Of a stretch of DNA of 64,000 nucleotides, positions 36,872 through 53,329 are shown piece after piece. A program made the position numbers and the translations under genes. The stretch is from Unio delphinus (lineage: Eukaryota > Mollusca > Bivalvia > Unionida > Unionidae): NCBI GenBank assembly GCA_029339505.1, contig JAQISU010000003.1:22533001-22597000 (forward strand), read 5' to 3'. Below the pieces are notes generated by a model that did not search any database, was not told where the DNA came from, and saw only the letters and a program-made list of their open reading frames with translations. Position 1 is the stretch's first letter; every line of letters begins with the position of its first letter.

Positions 36872-37405
36872 TGTTTATAACCAGAGAGTTTTTTCTTAAT
36901 ATATCATCGCTGACAATATCGCTGATTGTGGTATCATTAAAATCTAAAACGACTCTACGTAGTTGATTTATTCTTCTAACTCGTGACACTGTGAGATAAA
37001 CTAAATTCGACCACTCGATGCGATCACTTACGATCCAAACAATTGTATCAGAGATGGTTAACCCCTGAGATGAATGTATCGTCATTGCGAATCCTAGCGT
37101 CCAGGGAGATTTGTCAGCGCGCAATACATCTTCGACAACACTGATATCAACCAGAACAATATCATTTAACACGAGTGTTTGTTTTTCAGTCTGTCCATTA
37201 ATATCAATTTCAATATTCTGTCTTCGTGAATCAGCTGGTCTATAACACAATGGCACTGGAAGTGTTTCACATTCTTCTTTATGTAATTGAAACAACCACC
37301 TTTGAAATGTGTCTGACTATCTTTCTATCTGCCATTATCAAATCGTTTGGTCCCCACTCTTTCCAAAATCGCGGCTGATAATGTCGGTTCATGAACTGTT
37401 ATAGC
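36855..37405 (-). pseudogene. SF1 helicase, C-terminal part, element C
   Basis: An open frame of 146 codons (37295-36855) contains TIHSSQG (residues 72-78) and YLTVSRVRR (100-108), the helicase motifs V/VI region. A shifted frame upstream (to about 37405) has WGPNDLIMADRK. The Walker A half and the whole polymerase are absent: the sequence changes abruptly to a fibre-like gene at about 37405. Confidence 0.72.
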
Positions 37406-38000
37406 GATTTGTTTTATTCTTTATTCTGGAGTTCCATCTGGTTTATTTTCACTCGCAACCACAATGGAATTATTCGGTTGCTGCGCACCAAATGATTTTG
37501 ATCTAATATTTAGCCAACCGTAGTATGCTCTTAATTTTGCTAGTGAGATTTCCTTTACAGGTATTGCAGTGTGGAAATTGGTACTGAATTCAGGGTTGGT
37601 TGAGGTAATTGAGATCATGGTTGTCTTTTGCGGGGTTGTATTTATGGCTATCTGCTGAATTAATTCCATTGTCGTTGCCATTGTTCTTTCTGTGTTGTTT
37701 TTCCTAATTTTGATGTTGCTGTTATGTAGATGTTCATTATCGCAGAGAACGCGTTATCTGATATTGTTGTGTCATCGAGACTAGATGATATCAGCGAAGA
37801 TAATTGGGATTATGCGGTAGACGCAATATATAATTTAATTATATACTCGTGTACTTTATACTGACTGTATGTGGATATATTTTTGTGATGATGCTAACAA
37901 CCCCTGTAATTGTTGTCGCCGTTCAAACACAAATTGTGACAACTACAGATGCCAGCATTGTTACTGCTGATAACAATATACCCATTCCATCAATAACACT
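37316..38000. repeat. Segment shared by elements C and D (C copy)
   Basis: About 685 bp here align with 43636-44406 at high similarity, in the same orientation. The shared block spans the helicase/fibre junction, the fibre-like gene and a short hydrophobic frame. A deletion of about 105 bp distinguishes C from D near 37420. Confidence 0.75.
37421..37760 (-). pseudogene. Fibre-like protein, N-terminal part, element C
   Basis: A leftward frame (ATG 37681, possibly starting further upstream near 37760) contains TNPEFSTNFHTAIPVKEISL, KLRAYYGWLNI and a short PNNSIVVAS stretch. The Tyr/Trp-Asn-Ile strand and, in copy D, a following PYGNYQIEQIN block resemble the N-terminus of the putative attachment protein at the edge of Maverick/adintovirus genomes. 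The call rests on pattern and on the C-terminal part at 18441-18880. Confidence 0.4.
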
Positions 38001-38019
38001 GGCAACCTCAAGCCGTTAC

Positions 38020-38465
38020 CGCTATACCATGAATAAGGAGTTCCTGGTAGTCTTAGACCCTTTCCTTTTACGGATCGCCTCTATTTTTATATCCCTTTCC
38101 AGCTGCATTGTTTAGTGCCATCCCAGCAGCGGTTTCAACTGATCCTAACGAGGCAGCGTTCGCGACTGCGGGGGCGGAGGCGGCAGTCAATGCTAGTAAC
38201 GCAGCGAGGAGTGCAAATATAGCACCTCATTTAATCATATCTTTGATCGCGGCCGCAGAGACAGTAACCTGAACATCTTTTGTTTAATCTTTTTAGCATC
38301 CTTGAAATGTTTAATCTGACGAGCTGTCAGTGATAGGTTATTCTGACCACCAGACATCTGATTGTGTTTTAGTATCATTGTAATTCCACATGTTTTAGCT
38401 GAATCTGATTGCAACTTTTTAATCTGACCATGAGTCAGAGTAACATTAACGTGAGTATATGACAT
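38020..38465 (-). pseudogene. pVI/PX-like hydrophobic virion protein, element C
   Basis: Homologue of 13363-13788. ATG 38465 (MSYTHVNVTLTHGQIKK), NQMSGGQNNLSLTARQIKHF, then, after a frame change, an Ala/Leu-rich segment (AIFALLAALLALTAASAPA) and a Gly/Lys tail GKGYKNRGDP. A stop replaces a codon before the hydrophobic helix. Confidence 0.5.
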
Positions 38466-38502
38466 TGTATTTAATACGAGATTGATCTAATTGTCTACGT
38501 GT

Positions 38503-39922
38503 CTACATGTTTTCTATTGGCGCATCACCTACCGTCATTCGTTCACCAACACCTTCTGCTAGTGATTTGTCACTGCGAATGACGGCAATTGCTCTATAAC
38601 GTCTATAAACAATTGGTGGACCTATCGCAGTAACAGGAGGTTGTGTTACACTAGCTCGGAAGTGTATATCAGCGACGGACTGTCTAGTTAAATCGAGATG
38701 TTCCAGTAAAACGTAATAAATCGGATATAAGTTACTAAAATTGTACTGTGATATTTATAGTCTTGTATCTACATTTGTATCACGTCCCATAAATCTGAGC
38801 AAGCGATGATACGCGCGTGCTATTTGGTTTTGTCGTAATTAAGTAAAAGATCTTCAGATGGTTCTTGTTTACCGTTTATTCTTAATGAGACTTCGGAAAC
38901 ACCCAATTGTTCAAATATCATATGGTTACGTGTTTGTTTACCCAATCGTGCTTTATCTTGTAACGCAAGAAATATATGCCGAGGCGCAGAAACACCCAGT
39001 TGTGATTCCATATGCCATGTAAAAACACCATTAACAGAACTCTCCATAATATCTGTCGTTGTTGTTAGCCATGATATCAATAATTTACCACCTGTATCCA
39101 TAAATCATAGTAATGTTTCCTCTGTGATGATTGATGGAGCCATTACTGGCATCAACAATGAGGTTTTTGTTAGAATTACTTTACCATTAGCGAGTGGAGC
39201 TGCAAGGAGGGCTTGCTTCTCGCCAGATTGCATCATTGTCATTATTTTTTTGCTGAAGGACAACTGTGTTTAGCTCCAAAGATTACTTTTCGGACGTTTG
39301 TACAAAATCCAGATATATGAGATAGTGGAATCATGCATGATAATATCTATACCTTCCTTTCAACATATTTGTACGCGTTACAAATCCTAAGTTGTAATTA
39401 TCATTAGTGTTAATAATCATGGTCTCGGCATAGACATTGGCGGTATCAGTATGATTTCTCAGTTGTCTTATAACATGATGATTTGATCAGCAATATCAGT
39501 AATATCCTTAGCAAACATCATAGATGGACAAGCCGATCTTGTATAATCACCAGAATATCTTGCTAAACCAACTATTTTTTGGCAACATCAACATCATGCT
39601 CAATAGATTCCATCTCTCTTCCATCAGTCATATATCTAGCGCTACTAAATAATGCGATAATACCATTATTGAAGAAACCAACAAGCCCATTTGCGTCATA
39701 TTCCCCACCAGCAACATCTATTAAGAGTTTTCCTTCTACTTCAATAAATGCTTCAGCGGGTAGAAAATATTTACTCGTATCTTGAACTTGAAGTTCAATT
39801 CTTGATCGGGAATCAGGTTGTATTGCATTATAGGAATAATATGATAATATTGATAATCACTTACGGAATCATTTTTTAGCACGGGGGCATCCATATCAAA
39901 TGTCCGGTGAAGATTTAAACAT
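38503..39922 (-). pseudogene. Major capsid protein candidate, element C
   Basis: Homologue of 11796-13339 from ATG 39922 to stop 38503. Clear blocks are LAND-type strands near 39600 (MTDGREMESIEHDVD), ESSVNGVFTWHMESQLG, NGKQEPSEDLLL (39101-38820 frame), YYVLLEHLDLTRQSVADIHF and the end VGDAPIENM. It has a single copy of the region duplicated in A. Several frame changes prevent translation. Confidence 0.58.
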
Positions 39923-40400
39923 GTTATTATATATTTCTCGATCTAATAGCGATCTCGGTCGTTTTTTGAGATCACTTCCCGCTATTAGGTTTACATTATT
40001 ATTTTTCTGCGTATCAGATCGCTGATTTATTCGGGATACTAATTTTTGATCCACCGCTTTGTTTATTATCTTTCTAACACTCGAAGGCATAATCTCCATA
40101 GATGGTAGTTTTTCCGGTGGTGGATTTATTCGTCGTCGTATCAGCGTGATTAGCTTTTACTTAGCCTCATTAAATGCTTTACCGGCAACATCACCAACTG
40201 CGATAATACCATTATCACGAATAACATCAATATCTTTCATCGATAATTGTTTTGCGATTGGTGCTATTTTTGAAGCCATTCTTGCGAATAACCTTTGAAC
40301 AACATCACCGAGACCATCTCCATAATATACTTCATAAACAGGTAATCGTGAATTTACTATATAAGTTTATTTGGCTTATGGTGCTTTTAGTGGTGCTCTT
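39896..40400 (-). pseudogene. Small basic amphipathic structural protein, element C
   Basis: Homologue of 11329-11790: LPVYEVYYGDGLGD and the MASKIAPIAKQLSMKDI segment at 40330-40200, an Arg-rich stretch near 40130, then a frame of 67 codons (40099-39896) with KIINKAVDQK and LIAGSDLKKR. Confidence 0.45.
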
Positions 40401-40429
40401 ATCTAATTAGTATTTATCTAATCGCTGTG

Positions 40430-40857
40430 ATAATCATCAACGAGTTCATCGATAAACACTCGATATACATATCCATGATACAACTTTCAAATAATTGCCT
40501 ACAGATATCAGCAGCTTCATTAATTATTTCCGGTGAGTTATTTCCAGCTGCTCATTTATCCCCTATAAGAATTTCTAATCGTGCTATATCCGAGAGAATA
40601 ATATTAGGACAGGAAACAAGACCACTACGGTGAATTCCACTTGGAGTTCCACTCGGAGAAAATCATTCACCGGTAGTACCCTGCTCACCGCGAGATACCT
40701 CTTCCAGTGATCTGTTAATTCTTTGAAGATCATCATCTGTTATTTCTTCTCGCTGAGCTTAGAGAGACTCTTGCTTTGAAGATTTTTGTATTTTCCTTTG
40801 CGATTTTTGTTGTTTTAATTCTTTCTTTCGCTGTTTTAATCAAATAGATGAGCTCAT
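40430..40857 (-). pseudogene. Acidic coiled-coil structural-module protein, C-terminal part, element C
   Basis: Contains the conserved block ILSDIARLEILIG (near 40600-40560), EAADICR (near 40510) and FIDELVDDYHSD (near 40440), plus Gln/Lys-rich sequence up to 40857. The 5' part is cut off by the LINE insertion at 40858. Confidence 0.45.
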
Positions 40858-42466
40858 TGTTGCACAGCTGTTATAATGCGTTGAAAAATGATGCGGCTGA
40901 AGATTTTACTGGAGAGGGATAGTAAGGTGATTCCTCGCCAGTTGTTACAGTTCCCCAGATCTCTTTTCTTGCAAAGTTTGACTATGATTCCGGTACTCCA
41001 GTCATTTGGTGCTTCTCACTATGCCATATCTTTTGGAGAATCTGTCTCTGTGTCTTCTGCTTTCAGCATCTCGGGATACTACACCATCGCCAGGTGCCTT
41101 CCCATTCTTCAGCTTGTGAACGGCCTGTTTAACCTCGTCAATACTGATGTCGTCGCAGTTGATGTCGAGGTCCTCCTCTGCTTCAGGAATGTCAGCTAGT
41201 ACTGGTGGGTCTGGGTGATTCAGGATAGACTCAAAGTTTTGCTTCTATCTTTTCTGCTTCTCCTCCTCCACTGTGACATAGATTCCAACTTCATCTCTCA
41301 CTCGAAGGTCGTGGTGCTGACTGTAGTCGCCCTTCAGCTTCTTTGTGTTCTGACACACCGTCTTCATGTCTTTCTTCTCTGCTGCTGCCTCCGCCTCCTT
41401 TGCCAGCCTCTCTGTGTATTCTCTCCTGTCTCTCCTTACTGATTTCTTCACCTCCTTGTCTTTTCCTCCATACTCCTTCGAAATTATCTCTTTCAGTCTT
41501 GGTGATTTGGAATCCAAAACTCTCTTCTTGATCTGTCTTCTCTCTTCTATGCGAGTTCATGTCTCTTCTGATATCCACTCCCAGAAACTTGTGAACGTCA
41601 TCAGGTCCCTGTACGAGAACTTTGAGTGCAGAGTAATCCACAACAACCTACTCACTGAACCATTAAAGGATGACTTGGACAATGCCGACGACATCGGGTT
41701 GCTGGCAAGCAGACACCAGAATATCCAACAGAAGACACAACAATTGGTACAGACAGCAAGCACCAATGGTCTTAGCGTCAACATAGGGAAGATAAAAGTC
41801 TTGAGAAAGAAAACAAGAGTGGGAAACCCAATTATCATCAACGACCAACCCCTGCAAGTAATAAACGATTTCACGTACCTGGGCAGTAAGGTCGCCACGG
41901 ATGGAGATTGCACAAGCGAAGTTACCACAAGAATCAGCAAGGCCAATCTGTCCTTCGCAATGCTGAAAGCCCATCTGAGAACAGGAAACCTCAGCATCCA
42001 CACGAAGATCAATATCTTCAAGAGCAACGTGTTGAGCGTCCTTTTGTACGGGTCAGAGTATTGGAGGTCCACTGCTTACAGAGAACGCAAGCTCGAAGTC
42101 TTCCAAACCAAGTTCCTGCGACGAATCATGAGGATCTTTTGGCCAAACATGATCTCGCACGAAGAATACCGGCACAGAGCGAGCGCAATAACCATTTCTG
42201 AGATCATTGCAACTCGTCGATGGAGATGACTCGGCCACGTCTGCAGAATGCCCTCTGACTCACTACCAAGGGTGGCACTGACATGGACCACAAAGGGGAA
42301 AAGGAACCGTGGCAGACCCAAAGAGACCTGGCGAAGAACCGTGGAGCGAGACCTTAAGACCAGAGGCTTCACTGTGCAGACCGCCCCCGCAACTGCTCCC
42401 GACAGACCAAAATGGTGCTCCCTTGCTGTCGCCTCAAGGACCAGACGGCGCAGAGAGAATTGATTG
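40858..42466 (+). mobile_element. RTE/BovB-like LINE with 5' inversion
   Basis: The right part (about 41567-42466, plus) encodes the reverse transcriptase C-terminus: NVIRSLYENFECRVIHNN, NADDIGLLAS (the catalytic Asp pair), FTYLGSKVATDGD, LLYGSEYW and RGRPKETWRRTVERDL, ending just before ATTGATTGATT, the short tail type of RTE elements. The left part (41640-40858) encodes on the minus strand the linker (KEIISKEYGGKDKEVKKSV) and start of the RT (NGKAPG, then SKIFSRIIFQRI). This is the layout left by twin priming. The copy lacks the 5' endonuclease, has an internal deletion between LTEPL and DDLDNADD, and TGA at about 42228 where Trp is expected. Confidence 0.78.
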
Positions 42467-43735
<1,269 letters not shown>

Positions 43736-44190
43736 TCTATTCCTGTAATGGATTTTATTCTACTCTGGAATTCATTATTGATCTGTTCGATTTGATAATT
43801 TCCATATGGTATAGGAACAATTTATCCAATCTGGAGTTCCATTTGGTTTATTTTTACTGGCAACCACAATGGAATTATTCGGTTGCTGCCCACCAAATGA
43901 TTTTGATCTAATAGTTGGCCAACTGTAGTATACTCGTAATTTTGCTAGTGCGATTTCCTTTACCGGTATTGCAGTGTGGAAATTGGTACTGAATTCAGGG
44001 TTGGTTGAGGTAATTGAGATCATGGTTGTCTTTTGCGGGGTTATATTTATGGCTATCTGCTGCATTAATTCCATTGTCTTTGCCATTGTTCTTTTTGTGG
44101 TGCTTTTCCTAATTTTGATGTTGCTGTGTGGTAGATGTTCATCATCGCAGAGAACTCGTTATCTGATAGTGTTGTGTAATCAAAACTAGA
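43736..44190 (-). pseudogene. Fibre-like protein, N-terminal part, element D
   Basis: ATG 44086 (MAKTMELMQQ) opens a 103-codon frame with TNPEFSTNFHTAIPVKE and KLRVYYSWPTI. A shifted frame then gives PYGNYQIEQINNEFQ and ends near 43736. The YSWPTI strand and the PxGxYxIxxIN pattern support the fibre-like call made for copy C. The frame may start upstream, near 44170. Confidence 0.42.
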
Positions 44191-44406
44191 TGATATCAGC
44201 GAAGATAATTGGGAATTTGCGGTAGACGCAATATGTAACTTAATTGTATGCTCGTGTAGTGTATTCTGACTGTATGTGGATATATTTTTTGTGATGATGC
44301 TAACAACCCCTGTAATTGTTGTCGCCGTTCAAACACGAATTGTGACAACTACAGATGCCAGCATTGTTACTGCTGATAACAATATACCCATTCCATCAAT
44401 AACACT

Positions 44407-44760
44407 TGCGAAACCGAATACACAATAATGTCAGCACGAGTAATTCGCCTGCGGTATTTCTTTATATCTTTGTTGTATATTCGTCAAAACGATTTTTTAG
44501 TTTAGTTTGAAACTCGCGCACTTGATCGTATCGATATTGTTGGTCATTCATCATATAATTTACTTAAAATAAATTACAAATTCTAAATACCATGTGATTG
44601 ACGCTGATGCTAAATTACCACTGAGAGGGGTTTGACTAAATATTTCGGTTGCTTCCTTATCTATTATTGCACTTGCAGTCTTAATTCTCGTAGATGTACT
44701 CGATAACACATTATACTGTAACGGTGAAAGCAGGGTCAATCTATAGATACCCTTGACATC
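44407..44760 (-). pseudogene. Unassigned coding remnants, element D
   Basis: A leftward frame of about 75 codons without ATG (44780-44585) contains GIYRLTLLSPLQYNVLSS and DKEATEIFSQTPLSG. A separate 28-codon frame (about 44558-44470) reads MMNDQQYRYDQVREFQTKL and could form a coiled coil. Neither has a counterpart in C at the same place. They may come from the region between capsid and fibre genes in a longer relative. Confidence 0.3.
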
Positions 44761-44981
44761 TGCAGTAACTTGAATGATGCTCGGAAGTGTATATCAGCGA
44801 CGGACTGTCTTGTTAAATCGAGATGTTCCAGTGGAAAGTAATAAATCGGATATAAGTTACTAAAATTGTACTGTGATATTTGTAGACTGGTATCTACATT
44901 TGTATCACGTCCAAGTAAAATATCTTCAGATGGTTCTTGTTTACCGTTTATTCTTAATGAGACTTTAGAAACACCCAATTG

Positions 44982-44984
<3 letters not shown>
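44761..44984 (-). pseudogene. Major capsid protein C-terminal fragment, element D
   Basis: Contains SLRINGKQEPSEDILL, then a short deletion relative to C, SNLYPIYYFPLEHLDLT and SVADIHFRAS. The piece begins at the (AT)n array exactly inside the codons that follow NNHM-type sequence in C, which shows where the array started growing. Confidence 0.6.

Positions 44985-45052
<68 letters not shown>
44985..45052. repeat. (AT)n microsatellite, left half, interrupted by solo LTR
   Basis: Continuous with 45861-45902 if the LTR is removed. It starts in capsid-gene sequence of element D. Confidence 0.9.
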
Positions 45053-45856
45053 TGTTACGTCTATTGGATTTAAATTATTTATTTTTTAATTGTCAAATCC
45101 AAATTTGTCATTTAGGGTTAAATATTCATTAATTGGGAAATTATTCTGGAAAGTTCAGTTTGACCTAGACTCTAGTTGTAAACAGGTTGACCTTGGCTTG
45201 GTTACCTCTTTATCTGACCTTGCTTTAGATTGATAAACATGTCTTTAATATTATTGGTTAATTTCAAGGACATCTTTTTATTTTTAGTAATTAGTGGCTG
45301 ATTTTTCTTCTGGTTCATTCTGTCCGTACCTGACTTGGTGAAGGTAGCTTCTTTCTATGACCTTCCAGAATCACATGATTCCTTTTTGTTTACGAGGGAA
45401 TTACATATATATAGCTGTGTTTTGGAAGCTAACATTAGTAGAATCTCTGGGCTGTAAAGTTAATAGTTGTGTTTGAGTTATAATTATCTTGTTCTGGACT
45501 GTGTGTCAATTCATTGAAGAAAGAGGATTTATTATCTATTTGGAGGAGAAAACATGTGCTCATAATTCATTTGGATGATTAAAAAACAAGAACTGCATCA
45601 CGTGATATTGTCAGTCATTTTGGATTACATCGTCAAGATTCGAACCTGGAACTATTAGAACATTTATTTATCAGGACTTGCAATTCCATTAGTGGATTAT
45701 TTTGTGAATTTTATATATGTTGGATTTGATTATCTAAAACCGTAAGTTTATTTATTTTATGAAAATAATTGTACTTAATAAATTCATTGTTCAAGTTATA
45801 CAAGCTTGTTAGTTTTCACTCTTTCTGTGTTTCTGCTTATTCGAGCCTAAGCACGT

Positions 45857-45860
<4 letters not shown>
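45053..45860. mobile_element. Solo LTR (Ty3/gypsy-type ends)
   Basis: 808 bp begin TGTTACG and end CGTAACA, the perfect 7-base terminal palindrome of LTRs, flanked on both sides by ATAT (4-bp target duplication, although inside an AT array). Internal features fit an LTR: a TATA stretch (TATATATAGC near 45405) and an AATAAA near 45778 about 80 bp before the end. No primer-binding site or internal region follows, so it is a solo LTR. Orientation by the AATAAA is plus. Confidence 0.72.

Positions 45861-45902
<42 letters not shown>
45861..45902. repeat. (AT)n microsatellite, right half
   Basis: About 21 AT units following the solo LTR. Confidence 0.9.
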
Positions 45903-45906
<4 letters not shown>

Positions 45907-46332
45907 TTTTGGTCTGTGTTCTAAACTTATTCTTGTATTAAATTATCCATATAATGTCACGCTTCCAAATTACAAATATATCGAATACGTTTTCACTTCG
46001 AACTTTACATACGCTAATTTGCCTTGATTTATTCGTCCCTGATGCTCTTTAGTCTTGTTTGAAAATATTTATTTATACATCTTAGTTAACAAAATAATTT
46101 TTAAAGAATTGAATCTGGTCCTTTATACGTCTTCCTTATGCATTGCTCAGTTTTTCTATTGTCTTAACCTTATCGTTATTTGATAGGTTTTGCAAACAGA
46201 TGATTATAGTATGCTTAGTAAACGTCAAGAACAATGCCACTGGAATGTGTGACTTGTAACGGTATTAAACACAACAATTCTGTCGAAATGTTTGAATATG
46301 AAAAGGAGCTTTTTTGTTTGTTTGTTTTGAAT

Positions 46333-46631
46333 GGGATTTTTAACGTAGCTTGAACAAGTGTTCAGTCATATCGCTATGATGTGAGCAGTTTGGTAGTTTA
46401 TAGTGATGTCTAGCACTGGGGCATCATGCCGCAGACATGTAGTATGATGTAGCACCAAGTCACAATATCCTGACACCAGACCGACCAGTCCTAACACTAA
46501 TTTCATAATGCTGAGCGTCAAGCGAGGCTACTGTTAGTACCATTTTTGTAAGTCTTTGATATGACTCGGCCGGTAATTGAACCCACGACCCCCCTCAGCG
46601 GACGCCCTAACCACTAGGCCACCAGACCGGT
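46333..46631 (-). mobile_element. tRNA-derived SINE, copy 2
   Basis: Best preserved copy. On the minus strand, A box TGGCCTAGTGG (near 46620) and B box GGGTTCAATTACC (near 46580) stand about 35 bp apart, as in RNA polymerase III promoters of tRNA genes, followed by the shared SINE body. Confidence 0.82.
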
Positions 46632-47193
46632 TTCAGAAGTAGCTAAAACATAATATAATTTAGTTTGTTTGAGAGAATTACTGCTCCTAGTATGCTATTA
46701 TCTGTGTTAGATTTGGTTCTTTTCACACATCTATGTTACCAGAATTCATTGCAACATAATGTATTGGACCGTATGAGTCTCTATAATTTTTGTCTGTTAT
46801 TTAACTATGTTGATGTCATAATTAATGGGAGCATCCCAATCACGACCTACGCTTGCAAATAAATCAGACATATGTGAAATGAATGCCTCATTGCAATGGA
46901 TTATCTTCGTCGGCGCCGAACAGCCGAAAATGTATTGGTATCACTTATTTTCATATAAAAAGTAATTGAATGTTGTTCTTGAACGTTGTGATGATATTGA
47001 AATACTAAATGACATAAGAATGCTGCGACATCCTTCGTTGAGTGGATGCTTTCATTCTTTCGTAAAAAAGAAATGTTTAATGTTAATTAACAATACTACC
47101 TTGGCCAAGAGCAACTGAAAGTGAAATTAAGTTTGCGTGGATGATCAATATTTCCATACCAGGTATTGACATGCGCGAAGAAATATAAGATAT
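46632..47193. other. No gene seen
   Basis: Host-type AT-rich DNA between the SINE and the exon candidate at 47194. Confidence 0.3.
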
Positions 47194-47262
47194 ATGGCAA
47201 TACAGGAAACATTACTAGGTATCAAAACATTGGCTAGAAATTACGTTCCTGGTCCATCGCAG
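47194..47262 (+). CDS. Candidate first coding exon of a host gene
   Basis: ATG 47194 opens 23 codons (MAIQETLLGIKTLARNYVPG) that end exactly at a strong donor, CAG|GTAAGT. An in-frame TGA lies upstream, so the ATG is the likely start. No downstream exon could be recognised. Confidence 0.33.
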
Positions 47263-50813
<3,551 letters not shown>

Positions 50814-52326
50814 ATGGGTTTAGCACATTTTTCAGATGTACAGTATATTTACAGTATATTTGGTGGAGGAAGATCCATGAGAACCAAAACAAGAACCATC
50901 GACCTACGGCAGGCTACTGACAAGATTTTTCACAAACCCAATCTGGCAGACGCGATACTAGAATTCAGGAGAACAGCGTTATGTTTAAGTATGTGATTGC
51001 AACGGAAAGCTTCTTAGACCACCCAACCACCTGGGGCTGCAAACAGAAATGAAATTTGAATTTATCAGGATCTAATCTGCCCGAATCTGTTTATAATATT
51101 TAATACGACTTGATCATGTACTAAACAAAATATGTTCGATCTGTATGCCGAGAGGAGAATGTATCGGAATTTTATTGACGTGGACATACCGGTAGGGGTA
51201 ATGTTTCCAAGTGGAATACCGATCCGAGATATTTTGGATCGTGGATTTAAAACCCACAACCACCAATTATTTACGATTTCGTACCCAATTGTTTCACGAC
51301 TGGTGCCAAGATTTAGGACTAGTCATGTACACGTACCCCGTTGTCGACATGCCAAAAACAACTAATATTCTTTAAAAACCTCGGACACTTTGATCCTATC
51401 TCATACATCGTCAACATGATGTCCATGCAGTCACATCTTCCCGTCAAATACATTCGTGTCGTTTACGGTATCGGTCGCGAAAGAAATCCATAAATACGTG
51501 CTTTAGTCTTAGAAGCCAGTCTTAAAGAAGTCTTACGATGGTTTACTGTGACAGCACGTCAATTATTGCAAGGCATCATTCACATTCCACATTAAACCAA
51601 ACACTCTTTTGAGAGAAACAAAGTAACCTTGACGTAACCAGCCGATCCTCGCATCAACACTAAAGCAAAAAAAGGATATCATTTGGAAACCTGGAGGTAG
51701 CGGTTCTCTAAGAGGTGTCATCATTCGTTCCCTTTTAAAATTGGATCCCAATGCTCCCAAAGTCCTCTCCAAGAAAAAAGCCGCTATAAAAAGGCCAAAC
51801 GAACAAAAAAGAAAAAGAGTAATGATGTCACGACCAGATCACAGGGAAAAAAACATAAAAAGAAAAGTCCGCAGAAGAGAGCTGCCACCTGCAAAAAGGC
51901 ACTTTGGCAAAGATGCAACCTTACATTTGTAAACCATTACCTTTAGGGATGTTGACCATGTCTCCAATAGCCTCAAGTTCTTCCACTTCTTTATTGCTGG
52001 AGATGGCAGTTCAACCCAATTTGGCACCAGTTCTTCCGCAGTTGATGAAACATTTGAATCTTGCGACTCCCAAAACGTCACCTCCAGAGGTGACACCCTC
52101 CACCGTCTCTTTAGCGGCTGTAGCAGCAGCTCACAAAGTACTTGCCCCCAAAGTCAACGTCCAAGAAAGATCGGGCATGTCAGAGAGTGTACAGGATTCG
52201 TCCAAACAAGAACTGTCCCAATTTAGTCCGTTGCGAACCTCTCCACGACGTGTGTTGCCTGTCGTCAACTTCATGCGAGGCATGGCAATCAGTGGCAGTG
52301 CATCCCAGTATAAATATGACTTGTGA
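50814..52326 (+). pseudogene. Unidentified cluster of coding-like fragments
   Basis: A run of plus-strand frames has protein-like composition and higher GC than its flanks. These are 50814-50996 (MGLAHFSDVQYIYSIFGGGR), 51132-51365 (MFDLYAERRMYRNFIDVDIP), an ATG-less frame near 51380-51490 (HFDPISYIVNMMSMQSHLP), 51741-51932, which is very basic (KRKRVMM, KRKVRRRELPP), and 51904-52326, rich in Ser, Pro and Ala. The basic piece could bind nucleic acid. Frames are not continuous, so the locus looks decayed. I cannot assign it to a family; a degenerate virus-like or retroelement insert is possible. Confidence 0.3.
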
Positions 52327-52450
52327 GAAATGATGTGAATCAGTGTTTCTGTGCTTCGGAGCACCCAAAGAAGCCCTCTCAAAGACGTGTAGATAATTGT
52401 TCAGGAAAGGTTTAGAGCCATGGGACATCCTGTCTGGATTCCCGAGGATG

Positions 52451-52495
52451 AGAAGAAGAAGAAGAAGAAGAAGAAGAAGAAGAAGAAGAAGAAAA
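52451..52495. repeat. (AAG)n microsatellite
   Basis: About 14 AAG units following the unidentified cluster. Confidence 0.9.
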
Positions 52496-52865
52496 GAATT
52501 ATTGAAAAAAATCAGAATGTGGTTGTATAACTGGAAAAAAAGAAGAATAAGAACCCAAATGCCCTTTTAAGTGCCACTCATATCTCTCGAAAAGATTTGT
52601 TTTCCTTGTCTCAATCCACAAACTAATATCATGTGAAATGTTTGTCCCTGTATATTATTGTATGTATAAATGTATGTATGTGTTCTATCACTCTATAAAT
52701 GTTGGGAGCATATCTCTATTTCCCACTGAGGTTAGCCCGGAGCACACCTGTTCCTATCATTGTTGCAACATTGTTTTAACATTTTTACCATGTACTCAGT
52801 ACCCTGACGTCACTTCACCTTTTCCATTCATATTCTTACTACACAACCACTCCACTTTCCCTTGA

Positions 52866-52996
52866 TGCTAGACAGTCCCAATATTCCCCATGTTAAATTC
52901 ACCTTGACGCCAGACGTTCCGAGGGTGATTTGTAAAACCTTGACGCCAGACAGTTTCAGGGGAATCTGTAATGTATTTCCCCATTGACGTCAGGGT
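52866..52996. repeat. Short degenerate CCTTGACGCCAGAC repeat
   Basis: Three or four related units (CCTTGATGCTAGACAG, CCTTGACGCCAGACGTTCC, CCTTGACGCCAGACAG, CATTGACGTCAGG) lie within 130 bp. It is upstream (minus-strand downstream) of the gypsy fragment and may be part of a decayed LTR. Confidence 0.4.
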
Positions 52997-53329
52997 ATCC
53001 CACTACTACTTCTGACTGCTGGCCAAAATACACCCTTATCAAACCTTGTCCTTTGCGCAACATATCCGATAATATCCAACCATACCAAAAATGTATGTAT
53101 TAGCTGTTTGTTACAGACAGGCTCTGTAAATTTAGAGATTAACCTAACCTTAATTTCTATAACTTTAACTTGACTGTGTCACACAATATGTCCTAAACAT
53201 GTAAGACAAGCATGCACAAACTCACTTAGAACTAAATTATATATCGGGATTATATCAATGAGTCGATCCAAGCGACCTTTGCAGGATTTGTTGTAGTTAA
53301 TGACATCATATATCTGAACTTCTCAATTA

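Noticed and set aside
41366..42072. Additional frames around the LINE, on both strands
   Set aside because: Only the two frames with RT or linker motifs are real; the others are shadows of the same sequence.
46560..46631. Possible tRNA gene
   Set aside because: A and B boxes are present, but the cloverleaf does not close and the sequence continues into a repeated body, so it is a SINE head.
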